Assembly (NCBI GenBank): GCA_016699535.1
Contig: CP064980.1
Coordinates: 2,426,001 to 2,490,000, forward strand
DNA: 64,000 bases
Direction of reading: 5' to 3'
DNA from: Myxococcales bacterium
GTDB lineage: Bacteria > Myxococcota_A > Polyangia > Polyangiales > GCA-016699535
In this document: positions 44,408 through 55,244 of the stretch, piece by piece
Position numbering within the stretch: the stretch's first letter is position 1
Layout: each line of letters begins with the position of its first letter
The notes under the pieces: generated by a model
Told to the model about the DNA's origin: nothing
Database searches by the model: none
Seen by the model: the letters and a program-made list of their open reading frames with translations, nothing else
Translations under genes and position numbers: made by a program

Positions 44408-44917
44408 TTATTTCGCTTCACCTTGAAGCAATGATTGAAGCTTTTGTTTGCTTGGATCGTCGAGATTGTCTTGTTCTTTGCGACACTCGGCTTGGTGACT
44501 CAAAGCGTAGGGTAGGACTAAACACTGCTGAGCTCCCGGCGGAAGACTTTCGCAGTGCTCCATGAAGACTTCGTATTTTGGCATGGACTTGGGAATGCCC
44601 TCGGGGCTGTTTGCACGGAGCTTTTCCATAGCCGCCGAAAGGCCACGGTAGGCTTGATCGCAATCGTTGGGGCCTTCTTTTTCTTTTTCAGCGGCTGCAA
44701 CAGCTTCCTGAATTGGTTTAGGTAGTGTTTCGGTTTTTACTGGCGCTTGTTCCGGCAGCTTTGTCTCTTGTTGCTCAACACGCGCCTGCGTGGGTATTCG
44801 AGCGCTGCTCTCAGGCTGCACTTGAACCTGCGAAGACTGCGTCTGTTTGTGCTCGCTGCAGTGTGTACTCAGGACTGAACTAACACAGAGCGTGATGGCG
44901 ACGATGGGCTTAGGCAT
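44408..44917 (-). CDS. Hypothetical secreted protein, Gln/Glu-rich
   Basis: From ATG 44917 a signal segment (PIVAITLCVSSVLSTHC) with an imperfect lipobox is followed by a low-complexity Gln/Pro/Glu region and a helical C-terminal half with four Cys (NDCDQAYRGLSAAMEKL, FMEHCESLPPGAQQC). No family recognised. It converges with the 43541 gene, 27 bases between stops. Confidence 0.55.
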   Translation of the reverse strand: MPKPIVAITLCVSSVLSTHCSEHKQTQSSQVQVQPESSARIPTQARVEQQETKLPEQAPVKTETLPKPIQEAVAAAEKEKEGPNDCDQAYRGLSAAMEKLRANSPEGIPKSMPKYEVFMEHCESLPPGAQQCLVLPYALSHQAECRKEQDNLDDPSKQKLQSLLQGEAK

Positions 44918-45015
44918 GGAGCGGAATCTAGCACCGTATTGCACCGCGTGCGAGGATGGAGTCGATTTACGCACGTGTGGCGGAGGAGCTAAGTTAGTGC
45001 TATCTACTAGCGGTT

Positions 45016-47566
45016 ATGCATCTAAAAAGTAGTTTGTTGATGAGTCTTTTGGTTGTACTTCACGCTTGCTCCAGTGGTTCTGGGCCTTCGATCCCGAATC
45101 TTGCACTTGGCGAGGGCCATCCTGACCCTCTTGCTGTTGGTGAGGGAGAGGCGCGAGCAGGGACTTTGGAAGCAAGCGAGATTCCAGTGGACCCTACAGG
45201 TCTATCCACCATGAAAGCTGGACATTTCGTTCTGGCCAATAGCCGTATTGCTGTGGTCATCGAAGCAAAGCGTGATTCCGATTACTACGACCCGTGGGGC
45301 GGAAAAATCGGTGGTTTCGCGGTGATGAAAGACGGCGCGATGGTGCAATCTGCTGATTACAGCGAAGCGCTTGTGCTTATCGGTCGCTATACTGTGGAGC
45401 CTGAGCAAGTCGGCGTGCTTAATGACGGCTCGAACGGTGAAGCCGCAGTGGTTCGCGCCATCGGCCCGATGAAAGCCGTCCCGGCTCTCAACGAAATTGG
45501 AAAAACCTTTCTTCCGGATGACTACGATCAATTGCGAGTGGCCTACGATTACATTCTTGAGCCAGATGCTGATTACGTTGACGTTCGGCTTACCGTTGAG
45601 GTGACTTCGGGCGGGAATGTTTCCATCAACCATATCTTGAGTGCCTTTTATCAGGCTGAGCGTATGCCTCCCTTTATCGAAACGGCAGGTTTTGATGTTG
45701 GCGAAGTTGGCAACGATGAGAAGTTTCCATACATTGCTTTTATTGAAGAGTCTGCAAGTAGCTATGCTGCAACAAGTAGTTTGGGATCGCTTCAGGTTTA
45801 TATTCCTTTGGTTTCTGGCTTTTCGACCTATTCAATGCCGCTTGAGACCAACCCCTTACCGGCGAAGGAACTCAGCGTGATTAATGCTGCCAGGTTCGTG
45901 GTCGGCAGCAAAGGGCTGGATGGCCTCAAGCAAGCCTATGCGCGTATGCAAGGTGATGCGCTCCGTGAAGTCATCGGCAGCGTCAAACAGGCTGACGATG
46001 CGCCTGCTGTAGGCTCCCGTGTCTATGCGCTTGATGAAAGCGGTGCGTTGTTGAGTAGGACCTTGGTGGATGCCGATGGAAATTTTGCTCTACATGTGCC
46101 TTCCGTGCCCGTCACACTCAAAGCGTGGCGGCTCGGCAATAACTTCAGCAATGAGCAGAGCTTGGCAAGCGATGAGAATACCGCCGCTTTGTCTTTTAGC
46201 GGCCAAGGCACGTTAAACGTTACGGTTCATGACGCCGACAACAACGACCTTGCCTTGCCCTCGCGGGTTCAGGTGCTTCCGGCGGCTAGCACGGTGATGC
46301 AGCTTCCTCCAGCAAGCTACGGCGAAAAGCCTCCGCACGACGGTCGTTTGCATCTGGCCTTCCCTTCCAAAGGGCAGGTCAGCTTGCCTGTTGCTGCGGG
46401 CGAGTATGATGTGCGGGTTTCTCGGGGCTATGAATATGATTTGTGGCAAAATCCGAGCCCGATTGAGGTGCAAGCGAACGAGACCGTGGATGTTGAGGCG
46501 AGTTTGAATCGCGTCGTTGAAACGCCTGGAGTCATGTGCGCCGATTATCATATCCATACCTATCAATCGGTTGACTCTCCAGATGATCCTGAAGTCAAAG
46601 TTAAGGGCGCAGTGGCCGATGGTCTGGAAATCTTAGTGCGTTCGGATCATGAATGGGTCTCGGACTTTGCGCCGGTGATTGCTGCGCTTGATGAAAGCGA
46701 AGGGAGCCATTTAGCTGATTTTGCTTTTGGTGTGCCATCGGAAGAACTCACTACCTTTGAGTGGGGGCATTTTGGTGTGCTGCCCTTACAACCCAATCCT
46801 GATGGTTAACGCGGGGGCTATTCGTTGGGTGGGCAAAACACCAAAAGAAGTATTCGATGAATTTAATCCTGAAACTGCAACGCCTGGATTACCCGAGCTT
46901 TGGGATGAAGATTTTAATGTGGTCGAGGTATTCAACAACAGTAGCTTTGAGAGCAATCGCGATGGCAATGTCAAAGATTGGTTTTCTTTGCTCAACAGTG
47001 GACGGCGCATCGTAGCGGTGGGCTCTTCGGACAGTCACAAAGTGGCAAGCTCTCCGGTCGGCTATCCGCGAACGTGTTTATCCTTAGGCACCGATGATCC
47101 AGCTGCGCTCACTGCCAATCAAGTTCGCGATGTGACGCGTTCGGGGGCTGCGTTTATCAGTGGCGGCATCTACCTTAATGTTAAAGAAAAAAGCAGTGGC
47201 AAAGGCCCGGGTGAGCAAGTGGATGGGGTTGGCGAAACAGCTACGCTATCGGTGTGTGCGCAGGCGCCAGACTGGATCGATGTGTACAGCTTTGAAGTGA
47301 TCGTTGATGGCCAGAGCGTGAGCAGCTTTGAAGATGACGATGCGCGTAGTTTTTTCAGCATTGGTGGTAGCGGCGCTGCTCTGCCAGGGAATTGCCCTGA
47401 TGGAAGCAGTGCAATTCGTTGGGCGGATGACATTGGCGTGAATGTCGCATCGGGCCAAATGGGTAGCTGGGTGGTGGTTGTCGTCCACGGTCAAAACTCC
47501 ATGTCCGAAGTGCACCCCGGAAAAATCCCCTTTGCGGTGAGCAACCCAATCTATCTGACGCGCTAA
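45016..47566 (+). CDS. PHP-domain metallohydrolase lipoprotein, CehA/McbA-like (apparent 1-base insertion)
   Basis: The lipoprotein signal (LLMSLLVVLHAC) is followed by about 500 residues of beta-rich sequence, then a PHP/CehA-type metal domain: MCADYHIHTYQSVDSPDD (first His pair), LVRSDHEWVSDF, and late VGSSDSHKVASS. These would bind two or three metals for phosphoesterase or related hydrolysis. One extra T at 46806-46807 breaks the frame; removing it joins LQPNPDGNAGAIRWVGKTP. Restored length is about 849 residues. CehA-like enzymes hydrolyse carbamates or phosphoesters; here a lipid-anchored periplasmic or surface form is implied. The real substrate is unknown. Confidence 0.78.
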
Positions 47567-47571
47567 GTGTT

Positions 47572-48078
47572 TCAGGACAAAGCCAGCCACAGCAGGCGCA
47601 CCACTAAAGCCAGCACAAAGAGGCTAATGCCGACGGCGAGCCAAAAATGAGTGCGTGAACTGAAGGGCTCGGCGCGTCGCACAATGCGTCCACATAAAAA
47701 GAGAGCATAAAGATGTGCAACGACCGGCAGAATGAGCAACCCAAACACTGCACTGCGAAAAGCACGCTGAGCATCGTCATCGGAAGCCGACCTTGTCGGA
47801 GTCTCCTCAGCGCTCGTCGTTTCTAACGAGCTTTCGCTTTGCGAAGAGGCTCCTGCTTGATAGCTTTGCATCAAAGCTTTGGCTTGATCCAAGTCTTCGG
47901 TGTGCACCATCACGCGGCAGCCACCTAGCGCCGTTGAGAACAACCACAGATTGCTTGTGGTGTACTGGTCTGGCAAATAGCTTTGCACATCGTGTGCGCG
48001 CAGAAAGCTTGCTAAGAGCTCAGCCTGCTCCAAATCCGATAACTTAGCGAGCAAAACCCATGTACTTGATATTGGCAT
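47572..48078 (-). CDS. DUF2007-type protein with two membrane helices
   Basis: From ATG 48078 the N-terminal 70 residues (STWVLLAKLSDLEQAELLASF, then HDVQSYLPDQYTT) fit the DUF2007 putative signal-transducing domain, followed by GGCRVMVHTEDLDQAKALM. A Ser/Glu-rich linker leads to two C-terminal helices (FGLLILPVVAHLYALFLCG, FWLAVGISLFVLALVVRLL). The upstream in-frame 40 residues are Arg/Lys-rich and unlike the family, so the start is at 48078. Role unknown. It converges with the PHP gene. Confidence 0.65.
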   Translation of the reverse strand: MPISSTWVLLAKLSDLEQAELLASFLRAHDVQSYLPDQYTTSNLWLFSTALGGCRVMVHTEDLDQAKALMQSYQAGASSQSESSLETTSAEETPTRSASDDDAQRAFRSAVFGLLILPVVAHLYALFLCGRIVRRAEPFSSRTHFWLAVGISLFVLALVVRLLWLALS

Positions 48079-48271
48079 CAGACACGCCCCTACCACACCT
48101 TGGCGGCTTGTCCTACATATGCGGCTTTTCACGTCAAAAAGGGGTCTTTTCCCCCTCGCTTTGGGGTGACTAGACCGTGGTGACTTCCTACCTATCACAG
48201 AAACTGCGTGTTTTCTCGATTAGAGGCAGTGGCATGCCGGTTGCATAACTGAGGAACAACGAGGAATAAAA

Positions 48272-49345
48272 ATGAAGGGTTTATCGATTTGTAGTGTTCT
48301 GTTTTGTATGCTCGTGAGTTTTTGCTCGATGCAGCAGGATTCTTTGGGGTCAAACAATGGTGCAATGCTTGATCCTGGAATTGAGGGTTCAAGCTTTTCG
48401 CTTTGGTTAGCCACATGTCAAGTTGTGAGGGAACGCGTTTGTGAGGTATTTAGCGACGGCGTGCCAGATACTGAAATCGAAGCAAGCTGTATGGCATCGG
48501 CTGATTCCTCTTTGTATTGTGCATCACCCGAGTTAGGCGCAACTGCTTATCAGAAGCTCCAACAAGGAGACGTGAATGGACTTAGCCTTCCGGAGGAATT
48601 GCTCTTAACGACCTCTCTAGAAGTGTGGGGTCTTGATCCGTACTTGTTTGGTCTATCAGGCGTGCATTGGAATCTAAGCTCAGAAATCCTTTCTCTTCGT
48701 GCTCAGTTAGTTGCTGAGGTGTCAAAAGTGTATGACGAGGAAGAAGACGTTGACAATGACAAGCTTCAGATGTCCGGTATTTATACGCGCGGCAAGTCTG
48801 GTCGGGGCTACAATCATCAAGGCTGCTATGAGTGGTGTATAGACTATTGCCGGAAGAAACATCGGGTGGATTTCTCTTGTGTTACGTATTGTATGGAAAA
48901 CCGTTGTACCTATCGTCCCAGTGAGCCGGCGGAAAACTGGTTAAGCGATAAGTATGGGTCCCAATGGAAGGAAAGGGTTGAAGGGGATTTGTCTAAGCTT
49001 GTGCAAGCGATTGCATTCGATGCTGAGACACAGGAATTTTATACTGTTCTGGTATCGCCAAGCGATGAAAGTCTCGATGCTGAGTTGATTATGATTGGTC
49101 AGGATTTTCATGGAAGCTATCAGAACCTGTTTTTTACGCCTGAAGCGATTGAAGCGATATCGGATGGGTTACGCAGTGGCGGGTTGCTAGCTCTCGTGTT
49201 TGGCGGAGCGCTGCTCTACGGGCTCGGTTCTTCAGCGGCTGTTGTGTATTTCTTCTTGCTTAGTCTCAAGGACTACTTCGAGCCCCCAGCAGACGAGCCC
49301 ATGTTCGCAGAAGCCATGACAGAACAACTGAATGCGATCTTTTAG
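48272..49345 (+). CDS. Hypothetical secreted protein, Cys-containing, 357 residues
   Basis: GAGGAAT lies before ATG 48272. The signal (LSICSVLFCMLVSFC) has no proper lipobox. A central Cys cluster (GCYEWCIDYCRKKHRVDFSC, then YCMENRC) and one late hydrophobic segment (GGLLALVFGGALLYGLGSSAA) are the only landmarks. Not recognised. A leader of about 190 bases before it holds no other gene. Confidence 0.6.
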   Translation: MKGLSICSVLFCMLVSFCSMQQDSLGSNNGAMLDPGIEGSSFSLWLATCQVVRERVCEVFSDGVPDTEIEASCMASADSSLYCASPELGATAYQKLQQGDVNGLSLPEELLLTTSLEVWGLDPYLFGLSGVHWNLSSEILSLRAQLVAEVSKVYDEEEDVDNDKLQMSGIYTRGKSGRGYNHQGCYEWCIDYCRKKHRVDFSCVTYCMENRCTYRPSEPAENWLSDKYGSQWKERVEGDLSKLVQAIAFDAETQEFYTVLVSPSDESLDAELIMIGQDFHGSYQNLFFTPEAIEAISDGLRSGGLLALVFGGALLYGLGSSAAVVYFFLLSLKDYFEPPADEPMFAEAMTEQLNAIF

Positions 49346-49449
49346 TTGAAAATTTGTTTTTCACATCCTTAGGAAGAAGATCGTATGAATTTATTGTGTT
49401 TTTTTTAAATAATTGCATCTCTTATGTAATAGTATGGTATTATTATAAC

Positions 49450-51226
49450 GTGGGCTATAGAGGCTACCTTGTATTTGCTTTGCTGCTATTTGGCGGCTGT
49501 GGGCGTTTGGGCTTTGAGTCGCAAGAACAAGCTTTGGAGTCGCCGGATGGTGAAACGGTCTGCTCGCAGTGTGCTGCAGATGAAAGTTGCCTCGTTGTGG
49601 GTGACTGTGACCCAGGCATGTGTACCGCCAATGGATGCCAGGCGCCAAATTGTTCGGACGGAGTAATCAACCAGGATGAGACAGATACCGATTGCGGGGG
49701 AAGCCATTGCGGAAGTTGCAACGATGGAGCGGGATGTCTAAACGATGCAGATTGCAGTTCATCGGTGTGTGCGGGTAACCTTTGCCAAGTCCCGAGCTGT
49801 ACGGACGGCATGCAGAACCAAGACGAAACGGATATCGACTGTGGTGGCGAGCTGCGGGGCTTGTCCTTGCGCTGGCTGTGACATTGATGGAATTTGCTAC
49901 GCAAACAACGATATAAATCCAAGCAATGAATGCGCTGTCTGTAACACGTCCACTTCGACAAGCACATGGTCGAATCAATCGAACGGTACGGTCTGTGCAA
50001 GCAGCGGAAGCTGTTCGAGTGGTTTATGCAACTCGTCAGGCTCAAACACTTTGAATAATTTACTCTTAGACGACTATAATGAATTGGGCGTAAGTATAGA
50101 TGTGGATGGCGATCGCATGGTGATTGGAGCAGCGCATCAACAATGGGTTGATGTGCCCGGTAAAGCTTTCATTTACGAACGGGTTGCAAACAGCTGGCAG
50201 ATGGTGGATGCCGATCCCAATACCCCCGGGGTTCAATATTTGCAGGCCTCGGATGGTGTCGATTTTGATGCTTTTGGGGATGATGTTGCACTTTCCGGTG
50301 ACTATTTGGCGGTAAGTGCCGTTGGAGCCGACACAAGTGTTGGCGTTAATCGCGGCGCTGTCTATGTGTATGAACGCCAAAGCGATGGGACCTGGCTGCA
50401 AGTTGTGAAACTTGATTCGCCGTTTAATGACGAGATTGCTGGTTCTCCTCCTGGTCAGTTTGATCTCTATGGCTGGGCTGTTGCGATAGAAGGGACGATG
50501 CTGGCGGTGAGCGAGACGTGGCCTGGCGGTGGATGGATCCATACCTACGAGCGGATAGGCAGTGTTTGGACCTATCAAGAATCTCTTCAACCAGCGATTG
50601 TTGGCAACAACGATTTGTTTGGCGGAGCGCTTGCAATCGATGGAACACGAATGGCGGCCACAGCGCTTGGTTATCCAAGTGGTGCAGATCACGGAGCTGT
50701 GTTTGTCTACAATTACAACGCCGGGAGCTGGGGAAGCGAAACCTTCGTGGACACTGGCGGTGGAAATGACCACTACTTCGGAACGAGCGTTGCGCTAGAG
50801 GGTGACCGATTGATCGTTGGTGCACCGCAAGTCGATGATGACGATACAAATGGCGTTGGAGCCGGCTATGCGCGCGTGTATGACTTTTCTGGGAGTTGGA
50901 CCCTCACCGCAACACTCAGCGAAGCAGCCAATCCACAAAACAAAGATGGGTTCGGTCGTTCGGTGGTCATTGAAAACGGCGTTATCGCCGTAGGAGCGTT
51001 CTTGATCGTTCCGCTGGACCGACAACTCTGGAGCCATCTATGTATTTCAGTCAAATGGCCTAGGTGCTTTGTTCAGACGCATTTATTCACCGCAAGCGAT
51101 GCTCAAACTGATGATAGTCTGGGCCGTGCCTGTGCCATGCATAGTTCGCAAGAAATTATGGCTGGAGCCTATCTTGCGAACGGCACAAGTACAGAACAAG
51201 GCGAAGTTTATTTGTTTACTTATTAA
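49450..51226 (+). CDS. Cys-rich / FG-GAP repeat lipoprotein (about three apparent indels)
   Basis: A GTG at 49450 starts a signal with FALLLFGGC lipobox-like end. Then come two or three copies of a Cys module common in Myxococcota: NQDETDTDCGGSHCGSC, and NQDETDIDCGG. A series of FG-GAP beta-propeller blades follows (FGDDVALSGDYLAVSAVGAD, YFGTSVALEGDRLIVGAP, DGFGRSVVIENGVIAVGA). The frame breaks near 49850, where DCGG should lead into SCGACPCAGC. It leaves the main frame again near 51003 and returns near 51070; the piece between, DNSGAIYVFQSNG, is clearly a blade strand. FG-GAP propellers often bind ligands or Ca2+ at the cell surface. Length about 590 residues when restored. Confidence 0.75.
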
Positions 51227-51248
51227 ACCCTGTCCCATGGCAGCAGTG

Positions 51249-51974
51249 CTAAGTTGAGCAGGTTTCTATCCGATTGAGGCATTGCTCTGGACTAAGCTCG
51301 AGCGTCCAAGGGCCGATATGGCCCGGTTCGGATACGGCGTTGCGCAGATAAGCTAAGAAACGATCACGTGGCCAGGGCTTTGCGCCAAAGCGTTCGAGAT
51401 GCTCGGTGTAGCTTTGACAATCCACCAAGGTGTAGTCCCAGTCGATCAAATGGCCGAGCAAAGTGATGAAAGCGATTTTTGAAGCGTCGTTCTCGATGGC
51501 GAACATGGTTTCACCAAAAAACATACTGCCAAGTGCAACGCCGTAAAGACCGCCAACGAGCCTATCGCCTTGCCAGGCCTCGATGCTGTGTGCAAAACCG
51601 CGTTCGTGCAAAGCTTCGTAGCCTTCACGCATCTCATCGGTGATCCAGGTGCCTTGCTGTCCGGGACGTGGCACAGCAGCGCAAGCACTGATCACTTGCG
51701 AAAATGCAGTATCGAATCGAATCTCAAAAGGTTGTTTTCGAATGCGTCGTTTTAACGAACGGGAAAGATGGACTTGGCCTGGCTCAAGCACGTAACGCGG
51801 ATCGGGACTAAACCAGAGCAGGGGCAAACCATGATGGGGCCATGGAAAAATGCCTTGGCTGTAGGCGAGTATCAGTCGTTCGACCGATAAATCGCCGCCG
51901 ATGGCAACCAAGCCTTCAGGCCCTGCGCTCTCCGGAGGCGGAAAGATCAGAGCGGAGCCTAAAAGAGGCACCAT
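51249..51974 (-). CDS. aat: Leucyl/phenylalanyl-tRNA-protein transferase
   Basis: Aat adds Leu or Phe from tRNA to N-terminal Lys/Arg of proteins, creating N-degrons. FPPPESAGPEGLVAIGGDLS, the SQGIFPWPHHGLPLLWFSPDPRYVL core and GLYGVALGSMFFGETMFA are the family signature. Length 241 residues is normal. It converges with the FG-GAP gene and lies just downstream of clpA and clpS, so the complete N-degron set is together. Confidence 0.95.
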   Translation of the reverse strand: MVPLLGSALIFPPPESAGPEGLVAIGGDLSVERLILAYSQGIFPWPHHGLPLLWFSPDPRYVLEPGQVHLSRSLKRRIRKQPFEIRFDTAFSQVISACAAVPRPGQQGTWITDEMREGYEALHERGFAHSIEAWQGDRLVGGLYGVALGSMFFGETMFAIENDASKIAFITLLGHLIDWDYTLVDCQSYTEHLERFGAKPWPRDRFLAYLRNAVSEPGHIGPWTLELSPEQCLNRIETCST

Positions 51975-52038
51975 GACAGAAGTGGCTTGTTGTTTTGAAA
52001 ATTATGCCAAAAATGGCATGTTTTTAGCTGAAAACATG

Positions 52039-54318
52039 TCATTTTTTGGAATGGCTGTTTTCGAGTTGAAGGTCAATGTCGTTGTTTTTAACCTTGATAT
52101 GCAACTTGGATGCGTTGGTGGTGTTCTCAAAGAGCAGGGTTTCGGCAAGGGGGCGTTTGAGCTTTTCTTCCACCAGCCGCGCCATCGGACGTGCGCCCAT
52201 GGCTTGATCGTAGCCGTGTTCGGCAAACCACTGTCGCGCTTCGTCGCTGATGCTCAAGGTTAAGCCTTTTTCTTTAAGCATGGCCGAAAGCAAGGCAACT
52301 TCTTTATCAACAATGCGAAGCACGGTGTCTTTGCCAAGGGCATCAAAACGTACCCACGCGTCCAAGCGATTGCGAAACTCGGGGCTAAAAGTGCGCTCGA
52401 TGGCGTTTTTCGCGCGATCGACATTCACGCCATCGGCCGCGCTGCCAAAACCAATATCGCGTGTACTCATTTCAAACGCACCTGCGTTGGTGGTCATGAT
52501 GAGCACGACGTTGCGAAAATCAGCTTGTCGGCCCGTGTTGTCGGTGAGGGTGGCGTGGTCCATGATTTGCAAAAGCACATTGTATAAATCGGGGTGCGCT
52601 TTTTCGATTTCATCCAAGACGACCACGCAGGATGGGTTTTGCCGGACACCATCGGTAAGCATGCCGCCTTGCTCAAAGCCGACGTAGCCGGGAGGTGCGC
52701 CAATCAAGCGTGAGACGGTGTGTTTTTCCGAGTACTCGCTCATGTCAAAACGTAAAAACTCAACGCCCATGGCCTTGGCCAGTTGTTTGGCTAGTTCGGT
52801 TTTGCCGACGCCGGTAGGGCCCGAGAACAAAAAGGAGCCCACTGGTTTGTCTGGATCGCGCAGGCCAGCGCGGGATAGTTTAATGGCCGAGACGATGCGC
52901 TCAACCGCTTCGTTCTGGCCGAAGATGACTTCGCGAAGCTTATCGCCAAGGTGCTTAAGATGATCACGGTCTGAAACAGAGACGCTTTGTGCTGGCACCC
53001 CCGCCATGCGCGAAACCACCGCTTCGATGTCTTTGACGGTCACCTTGGGTGTCGATTTACGTCCGACTTTAAGCTGGCCAATGACACCTGCTTCGTCCAT
53101 CACGTCGATGGCTTTATCGGGCAGACGCAAATCGCGTAGGAATTTTTGTGAAAGTTTGGCGGCCGCTTCAAGGGCGCGGTTTTCATAGCGCACGTGGTGA
53201 TGGCTCTCGTAGCGCGCTTTGAGGCCCTTGAGGATTTGCACGGTTTCATCCACGCTGGGTTCTTTGACATCGATGCGTTGGAAGCGGCGGGACAAAGCGC
53301 GATCGTGATCAAAGGAGGCCTTAAAATCGCTGTGGGTGGTTGAGCCAATGCAGCGAAGTTTGCCTGAAGCAAGGGCTGGTTTCTGGATGTTCGAGGCATC
53401 CATCGAGCCACAGCTGGTCATGCCGGCTCCAACAATGGTGTGGATTTCATCGATAAAGACAATGGCGTTTTGCTGCTCTTGCAGAGCCTTGATCACCCCT
53501 TTGAGGCGTTCTTCAAATTGGCCGCGAAACTTGGTGCCTGCAAGTAAAGCTCCCATGTCGAGCGAGTAAATGATTGCGGAGCGCAAATGTTGAGGCACTT
53601 TGCCTTCGTAGATGCGTAACGCCAGGCCTTCGGCCAGGGCGGTTTTGCCCACGCCAGGATCACCCACAAAAAGCGGATTGTTTTTGCGGCGCCGAGCCAA
53701 GATGTAGATAGCGCGTTCGACTTCTTTGTCGCGGCCAATCAACGGATCGATGCGGCCGGCGGCGGCTTCTTCGACAAGATTGGTTGTAAATTCTGCAAGC
53801 GGGTCGTGGTCTTGCGCCGGTTCGTCATCATCGAGGCCGGGCTCGTCTTGTTTGCTGTGCTTGGAGGAAAGGGCGTGTGAAGGTGCAAGGTGCGAGACGT
53901 ATTCTTTCAACGATAGGGCAGTGATGCCAGCCTGCTTTAATACATACACCGCATAGGACTCGACTTCATCAAACACTTCAATAAGTACACGTGCGCCATC
54001 TATCATGGGCGATTCGGAGTTCAGGGCATGAATAGCAGCGCGATGCAGCACCCGTTCAACGGCCAAGGTCTGTTGGGGGTTGGCTTGCGTCTCGTCGTTG
54101 ATTTGTTCGATTTGCTCACTAAGAAAGGTGAGCAGTGTGTCTTTGAGTTTGTCGGGCGAGGATTTAAAGGAATCAAGCGCACCACGCACGGTGGTATCAT
54201 CCATCAAACTTGCCACAAGATGCTCGACCGTCACGTAGGGGTGATGCAGCTTGGCTGCGAGTTCAAAGGCGGCTTTAATGCTCTTTTGCAGCTCTTTTGC
54301 AATGATCGGTGAAGCCAT
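52039..54318 (-). CDS. clpA: ATP-dependent Clp protease ATP-binding subunit ClpA
   Basis: ClpA unfolds ClpS-delivered and ssrA-tagged proteins and feeds them to ClpP. The N-domain (LAAKLHHPYVTVEHLVASLM), first AAA domain (GDPGVGKTALAEGLALR) and second AAA domain (GPTGVGKTELAKQLA, FRNRLDAWVRFD) are intact over 759 residues. It starts three bases after the clpS stop. clpP is not in the window. The reading frame is uninterrupted, unlike many neighbours. Confidence 0.96.
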   Translation of the reverse strand: MASPIIAKELQKSIKAAFELAAKLHHPYVTVEHLVASLMDDTTVRGALDSFKSSPDKLKDTLLTFLSEQIEQINDETQANPQQTLAVERVLHRAAIHALNSESPMIDGARVLIEVFDEVESYAVYVLKQAGITALSLKEYVSHLAPSHALSSKHSKQDEPGLDDDEPAQDHDPLAEFTTNLVEEAAAGRIDPLIGRDKEVERAIYILARRRKNNPLFVGDPGVGKTALAEGLALRIYEGKVPQHLRSAIIYSLDMGALLAGTKFRGQFEERLKGVIKALQEQQNAIVFIDEIHTIVGAGMTSCGSMDASNIQKPALASGKLRCIGSTTHSDFKASFDHDRALSRRFQRIDVKEPSVDETVQILKGLKARYESHHHVRYENRALEAAAKLSQKFLRDLRLPDKAIDVMDEAGVIGQLKVGRKSTPKVTVKDIEAVVSRMAGVPAQSVSVSDRDHLKHLGDKLREVIFGQNEAVERIVSAIKLSRAGLRDPDKPVGSFLFSGPTGVGKTELAKQLAKAMGVEFLRFDMSEYSEKHTVSRLIGAPPGYVGFEQGGMLTDGVRQNPSCVVVLDEIEKAHPDLYNVLLQIMDHATLTDNTGRQADFRNVVLIMTTNAGAFEMSTRDIGFGSAADGVNVDRAKNAIERTFSPEFRNRLDAWVRFDALGKDTVLRIVDKEVALLSAMLKEKGLTLSISDEARQWFAEHGYDQAMGARPMARLVEEKLKRPLAETLLFENTTNASKLHIKVKNNDIDLQLENSHSKK

Positions 54319-54321
54319 AGG

Positions 54322-54651
54322 CTAAGTGCCCTCCGGTTCCAAGCTAAGTTTCAAGGGGAATTCGTTTTCTTTTGCTAGGGTATCAACTGTGTGGATTTTC
54401 GTTTCAGCGATTTCGTGGGTGTATATGCCGGCGACCCCGCTGCCAGAGGTATGGACCTGCAGCATGATCTGGATGGCGACTGTTTCCGCGTGTCCGAATA
54501 CATGGCAGAGGATGTCCACGACAAAGTCACGCGTGGTGTAATCGTCGTTATGCAAGATAACCTTGTACATGCGCGGCGGTCGAAGCGAGCTTTTCGGCCG
54601 GCTTAGGGTCTGAACACCCAGTTCATCATCTGATTTCGAATTTTGTGCCAT
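54322..54651 (-). CDS. clpS: ATP-dependent Clp protease adaptor ClpS
   Basis: ClpS recognises N-terminal Leu, Phe, Tyr, Trp and hands substrates to ClpA. Visible are MYKVILHNDDYTTRDFVVDIL with the Asn-Asp-Asp substrate-contact loop, the LQVHTSGSGVAGIYTHEIAE pocket and ETKIHTVDTLA. Length 109 residues is normal. It is the first gene of the clpS-clpA-aat order on the minus strand. Confidence 0.95.
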   Translation of the reverse strand: MAQNSKSDDELGVQTLSRPKSSLRPPRMYKVILHNDDYTTRDFVVDILCHVFGHAETVAIQIMLQVHTSGSGVAGIYTHEIAETKIHTVDTLAKENEFPLKLSLEPEGT

Positions 54652-54785
54652 AAGTCGCTGTAATCACCATCTAAATGCCAAAATACCACACCTCTTAATA
54701 ATTTAGCTTAAGCATTGCTTTGAGCCAAACAAGCGAAATTGCCAAAAAATCAGCGAATTGAGGGTTTTATCCTAAATGCTTCGCT

Positions 54786-55166
54786 TTAGTAGAGGACCAC
54801 GCGTGCGTAAAAATCGCTGTTTGTTTGATTGCTTATTTCTACAAACTGTTCGTCCGCCGAAATAATATGGGCCATGTCGCCAGCCGAAAGTGCTGCGGAG
54901 CGCCCATCGGAAGAAAAGGAAAGATAGACAAGAATCGCGCTCGGAACCCGGCCCAGACGGTGCTCGAGGCGTAAGAGCACTCGGCCGTTGTATTGGATCC
55001 AAGGCTCAGCATCGCTACCTGTCCAGGCACCGCTCTGCCAAACGCCGCTGGCACTTAGGCTCTCGGTTGGCAAGTCACTCAGCATGACCGTTTTTGTTTC
55101 CGCGGCTTTGGCTGTGCAGCCTGCCAAAAAGCACAGCAAGGCGATTCGAAAAAAATACAAGCTCAT
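54786..55166 (-). CDS. Small hypothetical lipoprotein, 126 residues
   Basis: ATG 55166 opens a canonical lipoprotein signal (LLCFLAGC). The mature 110 residues are beta-like (WIQYNGRVLLRLEHRLGRV, ISADEQFVEISNQTNSDF). No family recognised. It lies between ldhA and clpS on the same strand, 134 bases upstream of clpS. Confidence 0.6.
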   Translation of the reverse strand: MSLYFFRIALLCFLAGCTAKAAETKTVMLSDLPTESLSASGVWQSGAWTGSDAEPWIQYNGRVLLRLEHRLGRVPSAILVYLSFSSDGRSAALSAGDMAHIISADEQFVEISNQTNSDFYARVVLY

Positions 55167-55244
55167 GGGCGCGTTGTAGCCTCTGGCTAGCAGGGCAACA
55201 AGGGCCGCTGGGAGGCTGCCTATAGCTTTTGTAATTTCAATCCC

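Noticed and set aside
50066..50773. 235-residue minus-strand gene
   Set aside because: It mirrors the FG-GAP blades on the plus strand and has shadow-type composition.
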